Below are positions 28,867 to 35,601 of a stretch of DNA of 48,615 nt, in pieces (position 1 is the stretch's first letter; each line of letters starts with the position of its first letter). The DNA comes from CAIOZA01 sp964464375 (lineage in GTDB: Bacteria > Bacteroidota > Ignavibacteria > Kapaibacteriales > UBA2268), in the NCBI GenBank assembly GCA_964464375.1, contig CAYXFU010000028.1, positions 1 through 48,615 on the forward strand, in the 5' to 3' direction. The translations under genes were made by a program, and so were the position numbers. The notes below the pieces were generated by a model that was given only the letters and a program-made list of their open reading frames with translations, had not been told where the DNA came from and did not search any database.

Positions 28867-30186
28867 TTATTCAAAATATGCAGCAAAACCAAGCTCCAGC
28901 AATTCCTTTACTGGTCTGCAGTCGGGAGAGCATATTTTATTTGTGATATTTTTTGCAACAGATCCGCATCCTCCGCCACAAGCTAATTGTAAATTACATT
29001 CTTTGCAGGCATCAATTTCTGTAACATCTCTTGACTGCCATTTTTCGATCAGATCTTGGTCAAGTTTTATTTCCGGATAAAATGTACCTAATGATTCACC
29101 GGGTTTTCCTACTGTTGCAGTGCATGAATAGATTTGTCCTGTATAATCAAAAGCCCATTCAGTTTTGCAGGCAGGGCAGGAATCGAATAATGGATTTGGC
29201 AGTTCGCCATTTTCAAACAGAAATTTACTAATTGAATAGGATGGTTCGTAGAATTCAGACACATGTGGATTCTTTTTAATTATATCATATAGCTCTTCAT
29301 AAAGGCTGATTCTTGTCAGAAGGTTACCGGAAGAGAATTGACAATGATGCAATTCATAATTTCTTCCTAATTGAGTCTTGAATAAAGAATTGCTCGTCCA
29401 TCCTTTTTCAATAGCAAAATTTGCTAAATCCGGAATAGAATTAATATTCTCCTTGTCAACAACCATTCTGAGATTCACAGCCAGATTATTCTTTAAGCAT
29501 TCATCGATGCCTTGTACAATTTGATCAAACGTTGGATTACCATTCTTTAACAATCTGCGTTGATTATGAATTGCTTCAGTACCATCGAGTGTGATCTGTA
29601 TTTCGCGAACTGTTGCAGATTTCAGAATATCAATATATTCCGTCAAATGAAATCCGTTAGTAACAATTGAGAGTTCTATTCCTGCTGAATTTGCTTTTTG
29701 AAGTATGTAGCGAATAATGTCTTTCTGCTTTTGTGTATTCAAAAGCGGTTCACCGCCGAAAATGGTTATGTATTTCCTTTTCCCGGCAAAGGTCTTCGCA
29801 ACGTATTCAAAAAATGAATCAACAATCTCAGCAGTAACTTCTGTTTTCGCATTTGTATATTCGTCCTGATAGCAATAGGAACATGCAAAATTACAGGCAT
29901 AATTCGGCACAAAGAATATTTGTACTTCGTCATCATCGCGCTGATCAAGAAAATCAAGATATGCATTTCGGTACTTTTTCTTTTCTTTTTCAGTATCTGC
30001 GAAATAGCCTTTATCTATCAAATCAGGAAATAGTACTGAATCAGACTGTAATTCTTTTCTCAAAGATTCAATCTCTGCGAATTCATCGGATGAAAGAATA
30101 TCAGCATTGCCTGACAATAGATTGACTATGTAATATTTGTCAGAGTCGACGATCTTTGATGATATGTTGTATTTAGAGTAATTCAT
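28867..30186 (-). CDS. Radical SAM/SPASM peptide-maturase-like protein
   Basis: 439 residues. The N-terminal ~90 residues (YYIVNLLSGNADILSSDEF) resemble the leader-recognition region seen in peptide-modifying radical SAM enzymes. The radical SAM core has CNFACSYCYQDE (Cx3Cx2C) and FGGEPLLN. The C-terminal SPASM region has CPACKTEW, SCTATVG, CKECNLQLACGGGC and CSPDC for auxiliary FeS clusters. This is the layout of enzymes that crosslink or oxidise a ribosomal peptide or a protein Cys/Ser. A 37-residue Cys-containing peptide gene lies 12 bases upstream, a strong substrate candidate. The stop overlaps the region of the receptor start. Confidence 0.9.
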   Translation of the reverse strand: MNYSKYNISSKIVDSDKYYIVNLLSGNADILSSDEFAEIESLRKELQSDSVLFPDLIDKGYFADTEKEKKKYRNAYLDFLDQRDDDEVQIFFVPNYACNFACSYCYQDEYTNAKTEVTAEIVDSFFEYVAKTFAGKRKYITIFGGEPLLNTQKQKDIIRYILQKANSAGIELSIVTNGFHLTEYIDILKSATVREIQITLDGTEAIHNQRRLLKNGNPTFDQIVQGIDECLKNNLAVNLRMVVDKENINSIPDLANFAIEKGWTSNSLFKTQLGRNYELHHCQFSSGNLLTRISLYEELYDIIKKNPHVSEFYEPSYSISKFLFENGELPNPLFDSCPACKTEWAFDYTGQIYSCTATVGKPGESLGTFYPEIKLDQDLIEKWQSRDVTEIDACKECNLQLACGGGCGSVAKNITNKICSPDCRPVKELLELGFAAYFE

Positions 30187-30198
30187 TTAATCTTAGAA

Positions 30199-30312
30199 TT
30201 AATCGTGGCATCCGGCTTTGATAACTGAAGTCTTTGCACAGCATTGAGCATTTTTCTGATTGGTATTAGCTTTAGCTGTTGTCTGTTCTTTTTTCTTGAT
30301 TAGAGTTTTCAT
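30199..30312 (-). CDS. Small Cys-containing peptide, candidate radical SAM substrate (RiPP-like precursor)
   Basis: 37 residues, too short for standard gene calls. It starts ATG with AAGG 9 bases before it. The first part is Lys/Gln/Thr/Asn-rich (MKTLIKKKEQTTAKANTNQK), leader-like. The second part has AQCCAKTSVIKAGCHD, with adjacent Cys, a third Cys and a C-terminal His-Asp. It ends 12 bases before the radical SAM start and lies within one operon with a methyltransferase. The pattern (basic leader, Cys-rich core, maturase next door) fits a ribosomally made, enzymatically modified peptide. It is a new prediction from reading the intergenic sequence. Confidence 0.7.
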   Translation of the reverse strand: MKTLIKKKEQTTAKANTNQKNAQCCAKTSVIKAGCHD

Positions 30313-30328
30313 TTAAAAAACCTTCATT

Positions 30329-30979
30329 TTAGTTTAAAATTTGTTTTGCTTTTGCATTCTTTATGCTTTTTATAGTAATACTTACTACATCTATTTTGCC
30401 TTTTGAGTAAGGTTGTGATTCTTCTAGAATGTCAATGTTTGCGAATCCTGCTTTATGTAAAACAGCAAGATATTCTTCTTTTGTAATTGATCCTGCCCAG
30501 CATTCTGCTACTGCTGCCGGATCATTGCGATATTCTTCGGGTACAGTGTCAGTTGAGTATATGTCGCTGATTACAAATCGGCCATTGTCTTTCAGTACGC
30601 GGAAAATTTCATTCCAAACAGCTTGCTTGTCTGTAGCGTGATTCAATGTGCAATTTGAAATAATAAGATCAATTGAATTATCTTCTAAAGGGATAACTTC
30701 CAACTCACTTTTGATAAACTCGACATTGCTTATCTCAAACTTCTCAGCATTTTTTCTGGCTTTGTCGAGCATACCGTCTGTAATATCCAAACCATAAGCA
30801 AATCCTGTTGGACCTACTTCTTCAGCCATTCTAATTACATCGGTACCTCTCCCACTGCCAAGATCCAGACAGATTTCACCATCTTTTGGCTGAGCATAGT
30901 CAATTGCACCGCCGCAAGACAAGCAGCATGAACTATCTACTAACTTAGAATATCTTTCTTCAATCGCTATCTGAGCCAT
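30329..30979 (-). CDS. SAM-dependent methyltransferase, ArsM-like
   Basis: 216 residues from the ATG at 30979, preferred because GGAA lies about 7 bases before it and the upstream reading (to 31021) would overlap the DUF6132 gene. Near the start is SSCCLSCGG, then motif I EICLDLGSGRGTDVIRMAEE, YGLDITDGM, and NCTLNHATDKQAVWNEIFRV with DNGRFVISDIYS, all typical of the arsenite-methyltransferase/UbiE group. ArsM methylates arsenite bound by three Cys; here the clear Cys cluster is N-terminal and the full ArsM Cys set is not obvious. Substrate uncertain: a metalloid, or the Cys-rich peptide encoded 16 bases downstream. Confidence 0.78.
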   Translation of the reverse strand: MAQIAIEERYSKLVDSSCCLSCGGAIDYAQPKDGEICLDLGSGRGTDVIRMAEEVGPTGFAYGLDITDGMLDKARKNAEKFEISNVEFIKSELEVIPLEDNSIDLIISNCTLNHATDKQAVWNEIFRVLKDNGRFVISDIYSTDTVPEEYRNDPAAVAECWAGSITKEEYLAVLHKAGFANIDILEESQPYSKGKIDVVSITIKSIKNAKAKQILN

Positions 30980-31005
30980 TTGATTTCCTTCATTATTAAT
31001 TATCA

Positions 31006-31245
31006 TTAACAAACAGAACAAGGTCTCTTGACGAACACCAAACCTAATAGTCCACCAATCAGAGTACTGGAAACCGGATTACTAGCTAAAGCACATGAGC
31101 CGGATGTACATCCTACAAATGTATAGTATAAAAACCCGGCTAATCCGCCAATAACTATTCCTATCGCAAGTTTATATTTTCGGGTAAATATTCTAAATTT
31201 ATTTTGATCCAGATTATCATCCGAAGTTTCACATGAATTTTGCAT
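31006..31245 (-). CDS. DUF6132 family membrane protein
   Basis: 79 residues. After a charged N-terminus come two hydrophobic segments, with the conserved turn YYTFVGCTSGSCALASNPVSS between them and a CSVC end. This is the DUF6132 pattern, often near rhodanese and sulfur genes in Bacteroidota. It opens the leftward gene train and diverges from the zinc-ribbon gene across a 199-base promoter region. Confidence 0.82.
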   Translation of the reverse strand: MQNSCETSDDNLDQNKFRIFTRKYKLAIGIVIGGLAGFLYYTFVGCTSGSCALASNPVSSTLIGGLLGLVFVKRPCSVC

Positions 31246-31444
31246 TGTATAATTTATATTTCAATTATTTTAAAATAAATATTTCTGTCAATTCAAATAT
31301 ACAAAAAATATTTTACTTTAAATCGTTTTAGTATCACTTTTATTTTAATTTTTGGGAAAATAAATAATTCTCCGAACATTTAAAACAATTCGGTTTTTAA
31401 ATCGTTTTGATAGCACCTAATTATTAAGTATAAAAAGTTAATCA
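31246..31444. promoter_or_regulatory. Divergent promoter region with 21-base direct repeats
   Basis: This 199-base AT-rich gap separates the two divergent gene trains. TTTAAATCGTTTT followed by AGTATCAC lies at 31317-31337, and TTTAAATCGTTTT followed by GATAGCAC at 31396-31416. The two 21-base copies are in the same orientation with starts 79 bases apart. They probably bind one regulator controlling both directions; the neighbouring zinc-ribbon protein is a candidate. Confidence 0.6.
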
Positions 31445-31858
31445 ATGTTATTCAATAATGATCTTACTGAGGCTCGTTTAAATGAATTATTTACCGAAAA
31501 CGATAAATGTTTGGAGTTTTTGGCTGATTTAAAATGGGCTGATGGTTTTGAATGCCGGAAATGTGGAAATAAGAATTACTGTCCTGGTAAATCATCGCAT
31601 TCCAGAAGATGCACTAAATGCAAGAGCGAAGAATCAGCGACTACAGGAACTATTTTCCATCACTGCAGATTTGATATAAATAAAGCATTCTATATCGCTT
31701 ATTCTGTCTGCAAGAGCAATTCAGACATTTCATCCTATGAATTTGCAAGAAGATTATCCTTAAGGCAGATGACTTGCTGGAAATTCAAGGATAAACTTAA
31801 AAAAGTGATTGAAGCCAATGGTGAATTATCCGAAAATTGGATTGAAATTTTAAAATAA
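31445..31858 (+). CDS. Zinc-ribbon protein related to the N-terminus of IS1595-type transposases
   Basis: 137 residues. The layout FLADLKWADGFECRKCGNKN, then CTKCKSE, TTGTIFHHCRF and a YSVCKSNSDISSYEFARRL helix matches the zinc-ribbon plus HTH part of IS1595-type transposases. The catalytic DDE domain is missing and the gene ends cleanly, followed 20 bases later by the Rieske gene. It is either a transposase remnant or, more likely from its position facing paired direct repeats, a domesticated DNA-binding regulator. Start chosen at the first Met. Confidence 0.72.
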   Translation: MLFNNDLTEARLNELFTENDKCLEFLADLKWADGFECRKCGNKNYCPGKSSHSRRCTKCKSEESATTGTIFHHCRFDINKAFYIAYSVCKSNSDISSYEFARRLSLRQMTCWKFKDKLKKVIEANGELSENWIEILK

Positions 31859-31877
31859 ATATATCACAAAGCCTATT

Positions 31878-32282
31878 ATGGAATTGATTTCTCGTAAAGC
31901 ATTTATCAGATCTTTGGTAGGGATAACAGGTTCTTTCTTTGCCTATCTTTTCTATAAATCACTCAGAATAAATGATAACATTATTAGTTCAAATAATGTT
32001 CAGACTGTAATAAAAAATGACTTCCAAGAAGGTTTTTCTTTTGTTGATAATTTAATTGTAGTTAGAAAGAATCAAAAGATTGAGATATTCTCCGATAAAT
32101 GTACTCACTTAGGTTGTAAAATCAATAAATTTGTTGGCGATGAGTTAGTTTGTTCATGTCATGGTTCCAAGTTTTCAGATAATGGACAGGTAATAACAGG
32201 ACCTGCAAAGAAAAATTTAAAGAAAATTAGTTTTCAACTTGATAATTTACGAAATGTGATAATTTTGAATAATGAAGCTTGA
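31878..32282 (+). CDS. Rieske [2Fe-2S] protein
   Basis: 134 residues. An N-terminal segment (SRKAFIRSLVGITGSFFAYL) forms a membrane anchor with a partial Tat-like pattern. The cluster-binding boxes CTHLGC near residue 75 and CSCHGS near 92 have both Cys-His pairs. Rieske proteins pass electrons between quinol and cytochromes in bc-type complexes. The stop overlaps the next start by 11 bases, joining it to the cytochrome b/multiheme c gene, so the two encode parts of one membrane complex. Confidence 0.9.
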   Translation: MELISRKAFIRSLVGITGSFFAYLFYKSLRINDNIISSNNVQTVIKNDFQEGFSFVDNLIVVRKNQKIEIFSDKCTHLGCKINKFVGDELVCSCHGSKFSDNGQVITGPAKKNLKKISFQLDNLRNVIILNNEA

Positions 32283-34971
32283 TTCGATCAAAATATTAAT
32301 CTCACGATCTCAGTTTGGATATTTGTCCTATGCATCGTTTTTCATTTGTATTATATCCGGAATAGCTCTGGCTTTTACTTTCGATCCAATCAAACCTGAT
32401 CATTCAATATCATTGATGATTTTGCTGAACAAACCTGCGATGTTCATCCGGTCACTACATTATTGGTCTGCCCAAATTTTTCTGATAACTTCGGTTTTCC
32501 ATATTATCGATCATTTGTTAAAAGGAACCGAAAAGGATGTCAAATCTTCATCTTGGGTGGGGATGATTGTGCTGATTCCATTTCTAATCTATGCAATGTT
32601 CAGCGGATTCCTTTTAAAAGGTGACAATGAAGCTAATCAGGGAATGAGTATAATCGTAACAGTATTCAATTCGATACCATTTATTGGAAAAATTATCAGC
32701 GGAGCATTGTTTGGTGTAAATGCATCTTTGCAAATCGTTTACATTAACCATATTATTACAAGTACATTAGTCGTTTGGCTGCTGACAATCGAACATTCGA
32801 AAAAGATTATTCCATCGGCAAAGAGCCTTCTTCAGGTAATTCCGTTGATATGCATACTTTCAGTTATCTTAATCCCTTCCATTTCAGTAAATAGTGTCGT
32901 TCAGAAAGGTCCCTGGTATCTCACCGGCATGCAGGAGATATTTCATTGGCTGAGTTACCCTGAGATTACAATATACATTCTGCTTTTGATACTGGTTGGG
33001 ATTTTCTCCTTAAAATATCAGAAGAATAAATCATCAGCAAAGATGAAAATAGTGATTCTAGTGCTCATTCTATTATATTCTTTCATTACAATTTTTGCTT
33101 TGTTCTTCCGAGGTGAATCCTGGAGATTGATTTTACCATGGCAGAACGATGCCAATGTTGTGGAGTTTCTTTCTGCAAGCAATCTTATCACACCTGAAGA
33201 TTCTTTATTGAAAAAGAAAGTTCCTTTAATTCAGGGTAAAATTGAATCCTGTATGTACTGCCATTCAGATGTTAAGGGACTATCAGTAAGTCATGATGTT
33301 GCTGCAATTGGGTGCTATTCTTGTCATCTAGGCGAACCTTTATCATTGGATAAAAACACAGCTCACAGAGGAATGACTTTAACACCCGGTAATCTTGACA
33401 TTGCCGGCAAAACCTGTGGTAATTCGAACTGTCATCCCGGGATTCTGAAACGAGTTGGGAACTCACTTATGACAAGTATGTCTGGAGTTGTGGCTGTTAA
33501 CAAATATACGTTTGGCGAATCAAAAACTCCAGACGGATATTATCACATTGAAAATATTGGATTTACTCCGGCTGAAACCCATCTTCGGGGATTGTGTGCG
33601 GGATGTCATCTATCGAATAATAAACTTAAACCTGCACCTATCGATGAACTTTCACGTGGTGGGGGTTGTTCGGCTTGTCATCTGAATTATCAGCCTGAAT
33701 CAATTTCTGATTATGAAAAGATAAGAACAGGCCAGAAAACGCATTTTATAAATCATCCCGAGATTTCTATAAAAGTAACTGACGGTCATTGCTTTGGTTG
33801 TCACAGCCGTTCAGGAAGAATAGCAACTAACTATGAAGGGTGGCACGAAACACATTTAAATTCAAAAGATGTTGCAATTATTGACAATCCAAAATTTAGA
33901 CTTCTCCAAGATGGACGTGTGTTTGAGAAGAAGAGTGATGATGTTCACCACAGAGCAGGAATGATTTGTATTGACTGCCATAATTCTTACGAAATAATGG
34001 GTGATGGGACTAAATACAGCCACAAGGAAAATGCTGTAAAAATCGAATGTATTGATTGTCATTCTGATAATCCAGCAACCGTCACAAAAGATGAAATGGA
34101 TCAGGAATCACAGAAAATACTAAATATCATGAACAAAACTGATCTATATTTAAGGTATATTGTTTCAAAGGAAGCAGGAATACCTTATGTTAATTCAATC
34201 TACAAAGATGGAAGAATAATTACTGAATTGAAATCTTCCGGTAAGCAATTAATCTCTAAACCTGTTTCAACACTTTGCGGAAAAGATATTCAGGGACATA
34301 ACCGTATGGATTGCGCTACCTGTCATACTGCATGGGCTCCGCAATGTATCGGATGCCACACTCAATATTATCCTGAGATGAAAGGATGGGATAATCTAAC
34401 AAATAAAGAAACTATTGGATCATGGTTAGAAAAGGTTAAGGAGTTCTATTCTGATTTTCCAACTCTTGGTGTTACCTTTGATCCCATATCAAAGAATTCA
34501 AAAGTAACAACTTTCATTCCAGGAATGGTTCTTTCGATTAGCAAATCGAAAAATGAAAAAAGCTATAAGCGACTTTTTGCACCTGCTTTCTCGCATACAA
34601 TATCAGCTAAGTCAGTTCCTTGCAAAACATGCCATAACAATCCTGTTGCATTAGGATTTGGAAGAGGAGAACTTAAATATGTTATTAGTAATAATAAGGG
34701 AAGATGGATATTTTCACAAAAATTCTCAAACTTCTCCAGTGATAATCTACCCGAAGATGCATGGATTGGTTTTCTTCAGTCTTCAAAAAACAACAATTCA
34801 ACAAGAACAAATACTAGACCTTTCACAATTGAAGAGCAAAAGAATATTCTTACAATCGGCTCATGTTTTACTTGCCATAAAGAAAATGATAAACGAACCA
34901 TTACTGCTATAAAAAATTATCCAAAGTCCAAAAAGATGCTTTCAAAAAAATGTATTCTTCCAACATGGTAA
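32272..34971 (+). CDS. Cytochrome b-multiheme cytochrome c fusion (12 heme c sites)
   Basis: 899 residues. Residues 1-~280 are a cytochrome b-like membrane domain with about seven hydrophobic segments and heme-ligand histidines (RSLHYWSAQIFLI, HIIDHLLKG, YINHIIT). The remaining ~600 residues form a soluble part with eleven CxxCH sites (CMYCH, CYSCH, CAGCH, CSACH, CFGCH, CIDCH twice, CATCH, CIGCH, CKTCH, CFTCH) plus one CGNSNCH, a Cx4CH site. It would move electrons from quinol through the b hemes and the Rieske protein to the periplasmic hemes. It replaces the small c1 subunit of a normal bc1 complex. Overlaps the Rieske gene by 11 bases. Confidence 0.88.
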   Translation: MKLDSIKILISRSQFGYLSYASFFICIISGIALAFTFDPIKPDHSISLMILLNKPAMFIRSLHYWSAQIFLITSVFHIIDHLLKGTEKDVKSSSWVGMIVLIPFLIYAMFSGFLLKGDNEANQGMSIIVTVFNSIPFIGKIISGALFGVNASLQIVYINHIITSTLVVWLLTIEHSKKIIPSAKSLLQVIPLICILSVILIPSISVNSVVQKGPWYLTGMQEIFHWLSYPEITIYILLLILVGIFSLKYQKNKSSAKMKIVILVLILLYSFITIFALFFRGESWRLILPWQNDANVVEFLSASNLITPEDSLLKKKVPLIQGKIESCMYCHSDVKGLSVSHDVAAIGCYSCHLGEPLSLDKNTAHRGMTLTPGNLDIAGKTCGNSNCHPGILKRVGNSLMTSMSGVVAVNKYTFGESKTPDGYYHIENIGFTPAETHLRGLCAGCHLSNNKLKPAPIDELSRGGGCSACHLNYQPESISDYEKIRTGQKTHFINHPEISIKVTDGHCFGCHSRSGRIATNYEGWHETHLNSKDVAIIDNPKFRLLQDGRVFEKKSDDVHHRAGMICIDCHNSYEIMGDGTKYSHKENAVKIECIDCHSDNPATVTKDEMDQESQKILNIMNKTDLYLRYIVSKEAGIPYVNSIYKDGRIITELKSSGKQLISKPVSTLCGKDIQGHNRMDCATCHTAWAPQCIGCHTQYYPEMKGWDNLTNKETIGSWLEKVKEFYSDFPTLGVTFDPISKNSKVTTFIPGMVLSISKSKNEKSYKRLFAPAFSHTISAKSVPCKTCHNNPVALGFGRGELKYVISNNKGRWIFSQKFSNFSSDNLPEDAWIGFLQSSKNNNSTRTNTRPFTIEEQKNILTIGSCFTCHKENDKRTITAIKNYPKSKKMLSKKCILPTW

Positions 34972-35000
34972 ATTATTTCAAATCAAGAAAATACATCATG

Positions 35001-35110
35001 ATTAGTTTAGACTAATATTTATATTATATTCCACTAACTTAAATAAAATCAATAAATTATTAAAATTATTCTTGCTGGAAATACAAATTATCTATATTTT
35101 TGAATATAGA
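35001..35110. promoter_or_regulatory. Two dyads upstream of the MerR-type gene
   Basis: ATTAGT-TTAG-ACTAAT lies at 35001-35016. TCTATATT-TTTG-AATATAGA lies at 35091-35110, a 20-base perfect dyad only 27 bases before the MerR-type ATG. MerR regulators bind dyads of this size in the spacer of their own promoter, so the second is a good operator candidate for the adjacent regulator; no clear -35/-10 pair could be assigned. Confidence 0.5.
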
Positions 35111-35136
35111 TTTTGTAATTATTTTAAATATTTAAA

Positions 35137-35601
35137 ATGCAATCAATTAATTCGATTGGCTTAAGAACAGATAAAGATACGCCACTTTACGCAATCGGAG
35201 TAGTTGCTCAGCTCTTAGAAGTATCAGTTCACACACTCAGACTCTATGAAAATGAAGGATTAGTCATTCCATTCAAAAAAGACTCAAACCACAGACTCTA
35301 CTCAGCCAATGATATAATCAGATTGAAATGCATTAGAGATTCAATTACTAACAAAAAATTCTCCATTGCCTCAATAAAAACACTTTATGCCATGATTCCC
35401 TGTTGGTCGATCCGTAATTGCTCTGAAAGTGAAAGAATTAATTGTGAAGCATACAACAGCACCATGAATCCATGCTGGACATTCAAGCATAGTAATAATT
35501 TATGTGCACTACAGGAATGCCGGACATGTGATGTTTACAAAGAACACAATCATTGTGATAATATAAAAAAAACAATCAAAAACAACACGAGGCAAGCATG
35601 A
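35137..35601 (+). CDS. MerR-family transcriptional regulator with Cys-rich C-terminus
   Basis: 154 residues. The N-terminal MerR domain is clear (YAIGVVAQLLEVSVHTLRLY, NHRLYSANDIIRLKCIRDSI). The C-terminal ~65 residues hold eight cysteines (PCW, NCS, NCE, PCW, LCA, ECR, TCD, HCD), enough for a metal or FeS sensor site. The stop overlaps the molybdoenzyme start as ATGA, so it is the first gene of the reductase operon and likely controls it. Signal might be redox, metal or sulfur species; which one cannot be read from sequence. Confidence 0.9.
   Translation: MQSINSIGLRTDKDTPLYAIGVVAQLLEVSVHTLRLYENEGLVIPFKKDSNHRLYSANDIIRLKCIRDSITNKKFSIASIKTLYAMIPCWSIRNCSESERINCEAYNSTMNPCWTFKHSNNLCALQECRTCDVYKEHNHCDNIKKTIKNNTRQA

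Noticed and set aside
31445..31858. Complete IS1595-type insertion sequence
   Set aside because: The DDE catalytic part is missing and no terminal inverted repeats were found at its ends; kept as a stand-alone zinc-ribbon protein.
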